Shown: piece after piece, positions 45,571-53,989 of the stretch
Layout of the letters: each line of letters opens with the position of its first letter
Numbering within the stretch: position 1 is the stretch's first letter
Assembly (NCBI GenBank): GCA_002702065.1
Contig: NZXX01000001.1
Coordinates: 2,232,001 to 2,296,000 of the forward strand
Direction of reading: 5' to 3'
DNA length: 64,000 nucleotides
Origin: Anaerolineaceae bacterium
Lineage (GTDB): Bacteria > Chloroflexota > Anaerolineae > Aggregatilineales > Phototrophicaceae
Made by a program: the position numbers and the translations under genes
The notes under the pieces: generated by a model
What the model was told of the DNA's origin: nothing
The model's database searches: none
What the model saw: only the letters and a program-made list of their open reading frames with translations

Positions 45571-45599
45571 TATATATCAGTTTGTGAAATTTTTTACAA
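45571..45599 (-). promoter_or_regulatory. Promoter of ndh
   Basis: Minus strand TTGTAA (45599-45594), 17-base spacer, TATATA (45576-45571). Rex-like site 2 overlaps the -35 box. Confidence 0.5.
45582..45599. promoter_or_regulatory. Rex-like operator, site 2 (over -35)
   Basis: TTGTGAA-ATTT-TTTACAA, one mismatch from the Rex consensus TTGTGAA-N4-TTCACAA. Confidence 0.7.
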
Positions 45600-45720
45600 T
45601 AAACATGGATTTCTTATGAAAGTTTAACAACCTTCCCGTTTTTGAATTGGTAATGCACACTCAAAAGCGAGGCGTTATAATCCCCCTGCTATTCACTGGA
45701 TCGACAAAGGACTCTCAATC

Positions 45721-47262
45721 ATGCCCCGTGCGCTGCTCAGTGTTTATGACCGTACCGGTCTTATAGAATTTGCCTCTGCCCTCGTTGAACTGGGATGGGA
45801 TCTCGTTGCCAGCGGTGGCACGGGTAAGGCCCTCAGCGAAGGCGGATTGCCCGTTACCTCGATTACCCAGGTTACGGGCGTTCCGGAGATGTTAGGCGGT
45901 CGCGTCAAAACACTGCATCCGGCAATTCATGCTGGCATCCTGGCCCGCAACACCGAAGACGATATCGCCGCCCTTGCTGAACAGGGTTTTGCGCCAATCA
46001 ATATGGTCATCTGCAACCTGTATCCCTTTCAGCAGACGGTCGCCAAAAAAGGAGTCACCCTTCAGGACGCAATCGAACAGATCGACATTGGCGGCGTGAC
46101 ATTGCTCAGAGCAGCCGCCAAGAACTTTTTCCATGTTGTATCTGTCTGTGATCCTAATGACTATGCGAATATAACAGCCGAACTCAAGGCCAATGCCGAG
46201 GTTGAGCTGGCGACTCGGCGGAAGCTGGCAGTCAAGGCATTTGCCCATACGCGCGATTACGATACCGCCATCCATGCCTATCTCAGTACGGATTTTGCTC
46301 CCAGCCTGGAAGCAGACAACTTGCCGCAGCGCCTGTCGCTCGGCCTGCATCAGATTGAAACCCTGCGCTATGGCGAAAACCCGCATCAGGCCGGGGCGTT
46401 CTACAGCCGAACCAGCGGTACAGGCCCATTAGGCGGCCAGTTTGTGGGTGGCCAGAAACAGCTTTCCTACAACAATTACCTTGACCTCGATGCGGCCTGG
46501 CGCGCCGTCAGCAGCTTTGAAGAACCGACAGTCGTCATCGTCAAACATCTGACGCCAATTGGCATTGCCAGTGCAGCAACCCTCACCGAAGCTTACCCAA
46601 TGGCACTCTCAGGCGATCCCGTCTCCGCTTATGGTGGCGTTGTCGCTGTCAATCGAGAGGTCGATGAGCCATTTATCGAGGCGCTCGGCTCTGTATTTAC
46701 CGAAGCAATCGCGGCTCCGGGCTTCACAGATGATGCTCTCAGCATCCTGTCAGAAAAACGCAAGAACTGCCGTCTGGTCCAGATGCCACACCCGTTTGAT
46801 GGACTGGGTTACGAAGTACGTACCGTTCAAGGAGGCATGCTCGTTCAACGGCCCGATATGGGCGACCCGGAAGGCACCGCCTTCAAGACCGTAACCGAGC
46901 GTAAACCCACCCCAGAAGAATATGCCGCCATGCAGTACGCCTGGAAAGCAGTTCAGCACGTCAAATCCAACGCCATCGTCATCGCGCAATCCGATCATAT
47001 TGTCGGCGTTGGCGGCGGTCTGCCCAGCCGTGTCGATGCCGTGAAACTGGCGGTGACCAAAGCAGGTGAAAATGCTGCCGGGGCGGCTCTTGCTTCTGAC
47101 GCATTCTTTCCGTTTGCCGATGGGATCGAAGCCGCAATTGAGGCGGGTGTCACCGCTGTTATTCAGCCCGGCGGGTCGATCCGCGACTCTGAAGTCATCG
47201 AGGCCGCCAACAAAGCCAACGTGGCCATGATTTTCACCGGGACACGGCACTTCCGGCATTAG
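45721..47262 (+). CDS. purH: Bifunctional AICAR transformylase / IMP cyclohydrolase (PurH)
   Basis: Final two steps of purine synthesis to IMP. 513 residues, the normal length. N-terminal MGS-like domain (LLSVYDRTGL, SGGTGKAL, GGRVKTLHPAIHAGIL) carries the cyclohydrolase; the C-terminal transformylase domain shows LRYGENPHQAGAFY, LSYNNYLDLDAAW, VIVKHLTPIGIA and the end TDGIE-like FADGIEAAIEAG followed by QPGGSIRDSEVI. A TATAAT at 45676-45681 precedes it. Confidence 0.97.
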   Translation: MPRALLSVYDRTGLIEFASALVELGWDLVASGGTGKALSEGGLPVTSITQVTGVPEMLGGRVKTLHPAIHAGILARNTEDDIAALAEQGFAPINMVICNLYPFQQTVAKKGVTLQDAIEQIDIGGVTLLRAAAKNFFHVVSVCDPNDYANITAELKANAEVELATRRKLAVKAFAHTRDYDTAIHAYLSTDFAPSLEADNLPQRLSLGLHQIETLRYGENPHQAGAFYSRTSGTGPLGGQFVGGQKQLSYNNYLDLDAAWRAVSSFEEPTVVIVKHLTPIGIASAATLTEAYPMALSGDPVSAYGGVVAVNREVDEPFIEALGSVFTEAIAAPGFTDDALSILSEKRKNCRLVQMPHPFDGLGYEVRTVQGGMLVQRPDMGDPEGTAFKTVTERKPTPEEYAAMQYAWKAVQHVKSNAIVIAQSDHIVGVGGGLPSRVDAVKLAVTKAGENAAGAALASDAFFPFADGIEAAIEAGVTAVIQPGGSIRDSEVIEAANKANVAMIFTGTRHFRH

Positions 47263-47282
47263 TGAATCGCAGGACAAAAGAC

Positions 47283-47311
47283 TTGCCTGGACAATGGTCG
47301 CCTGCTATAAT
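47283..47311 (+). promoter_or_regulatory. Promoter for tRNA-Thr
   Basis: TTGCCT at 47283-47288, 17-base spacer, perfect TATAAT at 47306-47311, eleven bases before the tRNA. Confidence 0.75.
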
Positions 47312-47322
47312 GCGACCAGATT

Positions 47323-47394
47323 GCCACCCTAGCTCAATGGCAGAGCATACGCTTCGTAAGCGTGAGGTTGAGGGTTCAAGTCCCTCGGGTGGCT
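47323..47394 (+). tRNA. tRNA-Thr (anticodon CGT)
   Basis: Acceptor stem GCCACCC/GGGTGGC, D stem GCTC/GAGC, anticodon stem TACGC/GCGTG around loop TTCGTAA with anticodon CGT reading ACG, T arm GAGGG-TTCAAGT-CCCTC, discriminator T. No encoded CCA. Confidence 0.95.
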
Positions 47395-47399
47395 ATCCA

Positions 47400-47432
47400 G
47401 CCCGTAGACGTCTTGTCTGGCGGGCATTTTTG
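47400..47432 (+). terminator. Terminator after tRNA-Thr
   Basis: GCCCG (47400-47404) with AGAC pairs with GTCT and CGGGC (47421-47425), followed by ATTTTTG. It separates the tRNA transcript from udk. Confidence 0.75.
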
Positions 47433-47455
47433 TTGAATCCCAGGTGGAGGTCATC

Positions 47456-48094
47456 ATGACCGAGATACAGCGTCCGGTCACAATCGGGGTTGCTGGGGGC
47501 ACAGGCTCCGGCAAAACGACTATCTCCAATGCACTGCTCACCCGCATTGGCGAACATCATATTGCCTATCTCCCGCATGATACCTACTACAAGGACATCA
47601 ACCACATCCCGCTGCACGAGCGCCGCATCCGCAACTTCGATCATCCGGAGTCGCTGGATACGCACTTGATGATTGCCAACATCAAGGAACTTCAGGAAGG
47701 CAAATCGACGGAAGTCCCGATATATGACTTCCGTGAACACAAGCGCCTGCCCCAGACGCGTACCATCGGCCCACAGCCAATTATTCTGGTAGAAGGAATC
47801 CTGATTTTTGCCGAGCCGGAGCTGGTCCCGCTGTTTGATGTCAAAATATTTGTCGATACCGATGCCGATGTCCGCTTCATCCGGCGCTTGCAACGCGACA
47901 TCACCGAACGCGGGCGCACCGTCGATTCGGTGATCGACCAGTATCTGAAGACAGTTCGGCCCATGCACCTTCAGCTTGTCGAACCCAGCAAGCGTTACGC
48001 CGACATCATTGTGCCGGAGGGGGGCTTCAACACAGTCGCCATTGATTTACTGGCCGACCGCATCCGCAATATGCTCCACTCCCCTAACACTTAG
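47456..48094 (+). CDS. udk: Uridine kinase
   Basis: Phosphorylates uridine and cytidine in pyrimidine salvage. 212 residues from the ATG at 47456, which has GGAGG five bases before it. Walker A GGTGSGKT (14-21), PHDTYYKD, NFDHPESLD and YDFREHKR are the family's substrate motifs, then EGILIFAEPEL and RRLQRDITERGR (lid region). Full length. It lies between a tRNA terminator and the T-box promoter, so it is largely an independent unit. Confidence 0.95.
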   Translation: MTEIQRPVTIGVAGGTGSGKTTISNALLTRIGEHHIAYLPHDTYYKDINHIPLHERRIRNFDHPESLDTHLMIANIKELQEGKSTEVPIYDFREHKRLPQTRTIGPQPIILVEGILIFAEPELVPLFDVKIFVDTDADVRFIRRLQRDITERGRTVDSVIDQYLKTVRPMHLQLVEPSKRYADIIVPEGGFNTVAIDLLADRIRNMLHSPNT

Positions 48095-48098
48095 GGCA

Positions 48099-48128
48099 TT
48101 GACGCCCGTTTCGCAGACATGCTATACT
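48099..48128 (+). promoter_or_regulatory. Promoter for the T-box operon
   Basis: TTGACG at 48099-48104, 18-base spacer, TATACT at 48123-48128; transcription should begin near 48135. Confidence 0.75.
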
Positions 48129-48134
48129 GCCGCC

Positions 48135-48394
48135 AGAGATGTTGACCGGGAAGAGTAGACAAATCTCCTCACTGCCAGAGAGTGCAGGTCACCGGCTGAA
48201 AGCCTGCACGTGAACATTTGTTGAAGGTCGCCCGCGAGTTACCAGACTGAAGACAGACACCCCAGGTGCACAGTAAGTCTGGTCGGGAACGCCCGTTATC
48301 GCGTAAGAGTGTGTCACTGGAAACAGTGATGAAACAAGGTGGTACCGCGGAAGCTATCCTTTCGTCCTTGTGTGATGAAGGGACTTTTTGTTTT
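48135..48394 (+). ncRNA. T-box leader (valine) regulating methyltransferase-valS
   Basis: Tandem structures follow the T-box plan. Stem I carries AGTA on its 5' side and GAA on its 3' side, flanking the helix ACAAAT/ATTTGT; after GAAG comes GTC (48227-48229) in the specifier position, a valine codon. Then CCAGACT/AGTCTGG, stem III TCACTG-GAAA-CAGTGA (48314-48329), and the T-box AGGTGGTACCGCGG (48337-48350). The antiterminator pairs ACAAGG (48335-48340) with CCTTGT (48366-48371). The competing terminator is GTCCTT (48364-48369) with AAGGGAC (48378-48384) and TTTTTGTTTT. Uncharged tRNA-Val should raise expression of the genes that follow. Confidence 0.93.
48364..48394 (+). terminator. T-box terminator hairpin
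   Basis: GTCCTT pairs with AAGGGAC (one G-U), followed by TTTTTGTTTT. Its 5' arm is shared with the antiterminator helix, so the two are mutually exclusive. Confidence 0.88.
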
Positions 48395-48409
48395 AAAGGT
48401 ACAGAGTGC

Positions 48410-49189
48410 ATGACAACAAGCAACGACACCACTCACTTCTATGACGCCATTGCCGAATATTATCCTCTGTTCTATCGCGACTGGCAGACTCAGCTCGAAC
48501 GCGAAGGCTTAGGGCTGCGCGCAATCTTTCGCAACAAGGGTGTTACGCGTGTTCTCGACCCCTCCTGCGGCGCAGGCACACAGGCCATCGCCCTGGCACA
48601 GCTGGGCTTTCAGGTTGTCGCCACAGACCCCAGCCCCGGCATGCTGCGTAAGGCTCAGGAAATTGCTGCTCAGTTTGAACTGCGCGGTGAACTTGAATTT
48701 CATCGTGCCGATTTTATCAGCCTTGAAGACGTGGTTTCTGGCCCATTTGATGCCGTTGTCACCAAGGGGAACGCCCTGCCCCACTTGCTGACCGATGATG
48801 AAATTGAACTCACGCTGCACACGTTTTACGAACTACTGCGGCCCGGTGGCGTACTGGTCATCGGCATGCGCGATTTCGGCCCATTTATGGAAGCTAGGCC
48901 GCGGTTCATCCCCGGCTTCACCCACACACTCGATGATGACCGCGAGTTCATCACATTCGACATCTGGGAATGGCAGGAAGGGCCGCCCGTAATCGCCACA
49001 CAAAATTTGTACATCGTACAGGGCAAGGACGATGACTACGACACCACCAGGCGGCAGGTCATCTTTCGGCCACTGTCGACCGATGAAGTTAAGGTAGCCC
49101 TGCTCGAAGCGGGGTTCGATGAAATTTCCGATCAGCCAGATCGATCAGAACGTGTCTTAGTTGCACGCAAGCCCCTGGGGGCGGGATAA
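48410..49189 (+). CDS. Class I SAM-dependent methyltransferase
   Basis: 259 residues from the ATG at 48410; the longer frame from 48266 runs through the T-box and is not the protein. SAM motif VLDPSCGAGTQAIALAQLG with the acidic VVATDPSPGM, post-motif DAVVTKGNALPHL and the helix LLRPGGVLVIGMRD. The substrate is not evident; glycine/sarcosine-type and other small-molecule methyltransferases look alike at this level. It is the first gene after the valine T-box and ends ten bases before valS, so it should rise and fall with valS. Confidence 0.82.
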   Translation: MTTSNDTTHFYDAIAEYYPLFYRDWQTQLEREGLGLRAIFRNKGVTRVLDPSCGAGTQAIALAQLGFQVVATDPSPGMLRKAQEIAAQFELRGELEFHRADFISLEDVVSGPFDAVVTKGNALPHLLTDDEIELTLHTFYELLRPGGVLVIGMRDFGPFMEARPRFIPGFTHTLDDDREFITFDIWEWQEGPPVIATQNLYIVQGKDDDYDTTRRQVIFRPLSTDEVKVALLEAGFDEISDQPDRSERVLVARKPLGAG

Positions 49190-49199
49190 GGAGAGAAAG

Positions 49200-51830
49200 A
49201 TGCAGCAAGCCAATCGAAAGCAGATGCCCAAGAATTTCGACTTTGCCGAGTCGGAAACCCAACTCTATCAGTGGTGGGAGGAAAATGGCTGGTTCAAGCC
49301 GGAGGTCGCCGCGCCAGATGCTGAACCATTCGTCATCAGTATCCCCCCACCCAATGTGACGGGTGCCCTGCATATCGGCCATGCGCTGTTTGCCAGCCTG
49401 GAAGACCTTATGATTCGCTACGAGCGCATGCGTGGCAAGGCAGCCCTATGGGTGCCCGGCACCGACCATGCCAGCATTGGCACCCATCTACAGGTCGAGA
49501 AAATGCTGGCCGACGAAGGCACCACACGCTTCGAAATTGGCCGTGAGGAATTCCTGCGGCGCAGTTGGGAATGGAAGGAAAAATACGGCGGCACGATTAT
49601 CCACCAGCTTCGCCGCCTGGGCGCTACCTGCGACTGGGACCGTGAACGGTTTACCATGGACGAGGGGCTGTCTGATGCCGTTGAGTACGTGTTCCTGGAA
49701 CTGTACAAGCAGGGGTTGATTTATCGTGGTCCCCGGCTGGTGAACTGGAGTCCCGGCCTTCAGACGGCGGTGTCCGACATCGAGGTGGAGCGCGAAGAAG
49801 AAGCGGGTAAGATGTACTACTTCAAATACCCGGTCAAAGATGGCGACCATATCCCGGTTGCCACCACCCGCCCCGAAACCATTCTGGGCGATACAGCGGT
49901 TGCCGTTCACCCGGAAGATGACCGCTACAAACATCTGATCGGTCAGTCTGCACTTGTCCCGATTCTGAACCGCGAAATCCCCATCATTGCCGATGAATAT
50001 GTGGATCGCGAGGTGGGCACTGGTGCGCTGAAAGTGACGCCCGGCCACGACCCGAACGACTATGAAATCGGCCAGCGCCACAACCTGCCGATCATCAGCA
50101 TCATGAACCGTGATGCGACCATGAACGAGAGTGCCGGCCCCTATGCCGGGCAGGATCGTTTTGAATGCCGCAAAAATCTGTGGGCGGATATGGAAGCGGC
50201 GGGCCTGACCATCAAGGTGGCCGACATCATGCACACCGTGCCGCGCAGCCAGCGCGGTGGCGAAATCATCGAACCGCTGATGAGTACCCAGTGGTTCCTG
50301 AAGATTCAGCCGCTGGCCGACAAAGCGATGGCAGCCGTGCGCGATGGCAGCGTCAAGATCGTGCCCGAACGCTTTGAAAAGGTGTTCTTCAACTGGATGG
50401 AAAATATCGAAGACTGGTGCATCAGCCGCCAGCTCTGGTGGGGTCACCGCATCCCGGCATGGCATGGGCCAAATGGCGAACTCTATGTCGGCAGCGAAGC
50501 ACCCGCCGGCGAAGGCTGGCGACCGGAAGAAGACATTCTCGATACGTGGTTCAGCAGTGGTTTATGGCCGTTCAGCACGCTTGGCTGGCCGGAAGAAACG
50601 CCGGATTATGAGCGCTATTATCCGACATCGGTGCTGGAAACTGGCTACGACATCATCTTCTTCTGGGTGGCCCGCATGATCATGATGGGCCTGTGGTTCA
50701 CGGACAAGCCGCCGTTTCACACGGTGTATCTGCATGGTCTCGTCCGCGATGCCCAGGGGCGCAAGATTAGTAAAACACTGGGCAACGTCATCGACCCATT
50801 GGAACTGATGGATAAGTATGGCACGGACCCGCTGCGCTTTACGCTGGTGGTCAGCGGTACGCCGGGTAACGACGTGAACCTGGATGAAAACCGGATTGAA
50901 GGCAACTGGCGCTTTGTCAACAAACTGTGGCAGATGACCAATTTTGTGACCAGCAATATCGAAGGTGACCTGCCGTTGGGCCTGCCGCCGGTTGACGAGC
51001 TAGATCTGCCTTCACGCTGGATATTGTCCCGGTTGAACACGCTGATTCAGAACACGCAGCGTCTGTTCGACAGCTATCTGTTTGGTGAACCGGGACGTCA
51101 AATCTACGATTTTCTGTGGAGCGAGTACGCCGATTGGTTTATCGAGATCAGCAAACATCCGCTTTATGCCGGCACGCCAGCAGAAAAAGAACGCGCTCAG
51201 CGCGTGCTGGTCTACGTGCTCGATACAACGCTGCGTCTGCTGCACCCGTATATGCCCTTCGTGACAGAATCTGCTTGGCAGTATCTTCCCCACGAAGGCG
51301 AAACGCTGATGCTGGCAAAATGGCCCGAAACTGATGAAAAACTGATCGATAACAGCGTTGAAGAAAAGATGAATGCGCTTATCGAGATGGTGCGCGGCAT
51401 CCGCAATGTCCGCTCAGAATACAATGTGGATCCGGGTCGGCGTATCACCGCCCTGATCGCGCCGGGCAGTTATCAGACGGAGCTGGAGCAATACAGCTAC
51501 ATCTTTGCGCGCCTGTGCAATATCGAAAACATCGAAATCCTGGGCAGCAATGCAGAAGCACCCGACAATAGTGCCTCTGTCATCGTCAGCGATGCCACGA
51601 TCTATCTGCCATTAGCGGGTATGGTTGACGTGGAAGCCGAATGTCAGCGGCTGGCAAAGGAACAGGAAAAACTGGCCCAGCAAATTCAGCGATCAGAAAA
51701 CCTGCTTGGCAACGAGAAGTTTGTCAACCGCGCGAACCCGGATGTGGTGGAGCGCGAACGCAAGACTCTGGCCGATCTTCAGGCGGGCGCTGCGCAGCTG
51801 GCAGAACGCCTCGCCCAGTTGTGCGGTTAA
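49200..51830 (+). CDS. valS: Valyl-tRNA synthetase
   Basis: 876 residues from the ATG at 49200 (AAGGAGAG upstream). HIGH motif PPPNVTGALHIGHA (HIGH at 58-61), the editing domain (VATTRPETILGDTAVAVHPED in parts), KISKT signature near 522, the anticodon-binding domain with WILSRLNTL, and a coiled-coil tail (ECQRLAKEQEKLAQQIQRSE in parts), all typical of ValS. It is controlled by the valine T-box through the intervening methyltransferase gene. Confidence 0.97.
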   Translation: MQQANRKQMPKNFDFAESETQLYQWWEENGWFKPEVAAPDAEPFVISIPPPNVTGALHIGHALFASLEDLMIRYERMRGKAALWVPGTDHASIGTHLQVEKMLADEGTTRFEIGREEFLRRSWEWKEKYGGTIIHQLRRLGATCDWDRERFTMDEGLSDAVEYVFLELYKQGLIYRGPRLVNWSPGLQTAVSDIEVEREEEAGKMYYFKYPVKDGDHIPVATTRPETILGDTAVAVHPEDDRYKHLIGQSALVPILNREIPIIADEYVDREVGTGALKVTPGHDPNDYEIGQRHNLPIISIMNRDATMNESAGPYAGQDRFECRKNLWADMEAAGLTIKVADIMHTVPRSQRGGEIIEPLMSTQWFLKIQPLADKAMAAVRDGSVKIVPERFEKVFFNWMENIEDWCISRQLWWGHRIPAWHGPNGELYVGSEAPAGEGWRPEEDILDTWFSSGLWPFSTLGWPEETPDYERYYPTSVLETGYDIIFFWVARMIMMGLWFTDKPPFHTVYLHGLVRDAQGRKISKTLGNVIDPLELMDKYGTDPLRFTLVVSGTPGNDVNLDENRIEGNWRFVNKLWQMTNFVTSNIEGDLPLGLPPVDELDLPSRWILSRLNTLIQNTQRLFDSYLFGEPGRQIYDFLWSEYADWFIEISKHPLYAGTPAEKERAQRVLVYVLDTTLRLLHPYMPFVTESAWQYLPHEGETLMLAKWPETDEKLIDNSVEEKMNALIEMVRGIRNVRSEYNVDPGRRITALIAPGSYQTELEQYSYIFARLCNIENIEILGSNAEAPDNSASVIVSDATIYLPLAGMVDVEAECQRLAKEQEKLAQQIQRSENLLGNEKFVNRANPDVVERERKTLADLQAGAAQLAERLAQLCG

Positions 51831-51836
51831 GGCATC

Positions 51837-51880
51837 AAAAAAGCCCCTGCTCATTAACCAGCGGGGGCTTTCCACTTTTT
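51837..51880. terminator. Bidirectional terminator between valS and the small HEAT gene
   Basis: GCCCCTGCT (51843-51851) pairs with AGCGGGGGC (51860-51868), with AAA/TTT extending the stem. On the minus strand it is followed by TTTTTT; on the plus strand by CTTTCCACTTTTT. Confidence 0.85.
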
Positions 51881-51887
51881 GAATTTG

Positions 51888-52115
51888 CTAGCTTGCGCTG
51901 CTTTGTTCGCGTTGCTTCAGAAAAATGGCGCGCCCGGCATCCTGTGCAGCTTTGCGCACCTCCGCATCAGGGTCATTCTTGAAGATAACCTGCAAAGGCT
52001 CCAGTGTGGCAGGATCACCCAGCAAACCCAATTCGCGGATCGCCTTAATACGGGCCGCGGGGCTTCGGTCATGAAGCCGTGAAAGATGATACTCAATGAC
52101 GCGTTTATCCGGCAT
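51888..52115 (-). CDS. Small HEAT-repeat protein
   Basis: 75 residues from the ATG at 52115 (the frame extends to 52151 with a GTG/ATG-like start). Two HEAT units can be seen: AARIKAIRELGLLGDPATLEPLQVIF (in parts) and AEVRKAAQDAGRAIF. It is related in style to the 332-residue HEAT protein at 23721-24719. The ribosome site is weak. It ends in a bidirectional terminator shared with valS. Confidence 0.75.
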   Translation of the reverse strand: MPDKRVIEYHLSRLHDRSPAARIKAIRELGLLGDPATLEPLQVIFKNDPDAEVRKAAQDAGRAIFLKQREQSSAS

Positions 52116-52232
52116 GTAACCATTTATCCCGGCACAACCAAGCATATACAAGATTCCCTAAAACCCATTATAGCAAACAAATCAATCTGAATATTTGAGG
52201 TTCTTGATTTGTAATACCGTTGTTCAATGAAC

Positions 52233-52261
52233 TTGCTGATGCTATATAACACTTATATAAT
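52233..52261 (+). promoter_or_regulatory. Promoter for the PAS-domain histidine kinase
   Basis: TTGCTG at 52233-52238, 17-base spacer, TATAAT at 52256-52261. It gives a leader of about 118 bases. Confidence 0.65.
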
Positions 52262-52385
52262 GACCTTAGAGTTATTGTGATTGATCTGCACCGGGCTGTC
52301 AATTTAGTCGTCAATGGTACAGGCTGGCGCAGGACCTATTTCCTACCCCCCGTAGATTGCCATCTCTTCGAAAGACGAGGCAAAC

Positions 52386-53900
52386 ATGTCGGTCAATACC
52401 AACCCTCAGACTCTGATCCAGCAATTCTTGCGTCAAGCCGTTTCAGGCACCGCTTCAGAGTCGCAATTCACGCACATGATGCAGACCTTACCCACCTTGT
52501 TCCCCACCCTGTCGGGTGCAGCCTGTGTGATCTTCGAGCCATTGAATAAGGTTGCCGCATTCGGCAGTTTGACAGATCAAGTTGATACCCTAAAAACGAC
52601 GTCTGCCTCACTGTCACCCGGCATTCACATCAACCCTTCAGTCGCTAAAGCTCAAAGCTCTGGCATAAATCATCAGTACACACTCGCTGCGACCTTCCCA
52701 TCAAATACGCCCGCACCCATGGGCGTACTCTGGCTGGACGATACAGAATCACCCGATGCCTTGGCAGCGGACGATGTGTTCACCTCTATGCTGGATGTAT
52801 TGGCACTTCTGGCGAAAAACGCTGCGGCTCAGTCAGCGCAGCAGCAGGCAGAACACCAGGTCGAAGCCTTGATCGAGAGCACGGTTGATCCGGTCATCAT
52901 CGTCAACCCGAACCAGGGCATTAGCTACATCAACCCGGCTGCCGAGACGTTATTTCAGGTGCAGGCGGACACTATCCGCAACCAGCCCTTGAGCACAATG
53001 ATTCAATCAGACGAACTGCTGGCGCTGATAGAGACACATAACCGTCATCAAGGAGAGTGGAGTACGCACAACGGACAGACCTATCTGCCGCGTATCAGCA
53101 TGGTTCACAATCACGATAACAGCTTCGCCGGTCTGGTTATTACCCTGCAAAACATCACGCGATACAAAAAGCTCAGCCGTAATCAGTCCGAATTTACCCG
53201 CATTGTCTCGCACGATTTGCGCTCCCCACTCACAGCCATGCAGGGTTTTGCAGATATGCTGGACCTGCAACTGGTGGGGGAACTCAATGAGCGTCAGGCC
53301 CACTTTGTCGACAAAATCCTGTCCGGTATCACCCAGATGACAGCCCTGGTCGAGAACATTCAGGATGCCGGGCGATACGATCCGGAGACCGGATTTTATG
53401 AACTGTCTCGCTCCCATTGTGACCTGACCGAAATCATCAAAAAGGTTGTTGACAATCATCTGGTGCCCGCCGAAAAACAGGATCTGCATGTCGACTGGGA
53501 AGTTGCAGACAACGTCCCCATCATCTATGCCGATAAACACATGCTGGACCGCGCCATTACCAACCTGGTTGATAACGCTATCAAGTACACACCCAATGGT
53601 GGCACCATCAACGTACACGTTACCGCAGATGACGCCGAAGTGAGAATCAGTGTTCGGGATTCGGGCCTGGGGATCAGCCCGGAGAATCAGCAGCGCATGT
53701 TCGAACGCCACCACCGCATCGCACGCGAAGAACATAAGAAGGTCAAAGGCAGCGGGCTTGGCCTGTTTATCGTACGCAGCGTCGCCCAGCGGCATGGGGG
53801 TCGGGCGTGGGTCGAAAGCACCGAAGGCCAGGGCAGCACCTTCTACCTGAGCATTCCCCTCTCAGGCGCCAATGTCGTTGGGGCGCAGGACACAGAGTAG
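52386..53900 (+). CDS. Cytoplasmic sensor histidine kinase with PAS domain
   Basis: 504 residues without membrane helices. N-terminal GAF-like region (about 20-150), a PAS domain (about 160-265; DPVIIVNPNQGISYINPAAETLF in parts), HisKA with the phosphorylated H276 in SHDLRSP, and HATPase with N box (LVDNAIKYTPNGG), G1 DSGLGIS, F box and G2 GSGLGLFIVRS. GAGG precedes the ATG. No response regulator is adjacent; a receiver fusion lies 4.5 kb on. Confidence 0.92.
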   Translation: MSVNTNPQTLIQQFLRQAVSGTASESQFTHMMQTLPTLFPTLSGAACVIFEPLNKVAAFGSLTDQVDTLKTTSASLSPGIHINPSVAKAQSSGINHQYTLAATFPSNTPAPMGVLWLDDTESPDALAADDVFTSMLDVLALLAKNAAAQSAQQQAEHQVEALIESTVDPVIIVNPNQGISYINPAAETLFQVQADTIRNQPLSTMIQSDELLALIETHNRHQGEWSTHNGQTYLPRISMVHNHDNSFAGLVITLQNITRYKKLSRNQSEFTRIVSHDLRSPLTAMQGFADMLDLQLVGELNERQAHFVDKILSGITQMTALVENIQDAGRYDPETGFYELSRSHCDLTEIIKKVVDNHLVPAEKQDLHVDWEVADNVPIIYADKHMLDRAITNLVDNAIKYTPNGGTINVHVTADDAEVRISVRDSGLGISPENQQRMFERHHRIAREEHKKVKGSGLGLFIVRSVAQRHGGRAWVESTEGQGSTFYLSIPLSGANVVGAQDTE

Positions 53901-53925
53901 ACGCATCATCGATTCGGGCTATAAT
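53898..53925 (+). promoter_or_regulatory. Promoter for mutL
   Basis: TAGACG at 53898-53903, 16-base spacer, TATAAT at 53920-53925. Confidence 0.45.
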
Positions 53926-53948
53926 AGAATACGTGTTCTTTCAGGACT

Positions 53949-53971
53949 ACCCCGCCCATTGGGGTCTTTTT
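53949..53971 (+). terminator. Terminator-like hairpin in the mutL leader
   Basis: ACCCC (53949-53953) pairs with GGGGT (53961-53965), loop GCCCATT, followed by CTTTTT. It lies between the mutL promoter and its ATG; it could end read-through from the kinase gene or act as an attenuator. Confidence 0.5.
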
Positions 53972-53989
53972 ACGACCGGATCAAAAGCC

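Noticed and set aside
48226-48228. GGT (Gly) as the T-box specifier codon
   Set aside because: It would be one base earlier; the GTC reading places the codon in the expected spacing after GAA and agrees with valS downstream.
48266-48409. N-terminal extension of the methyltransferase frame
   Set aside because: It runs through the T-box antiterminator and terminator; the ATG at 48410 begins right after the T-run.
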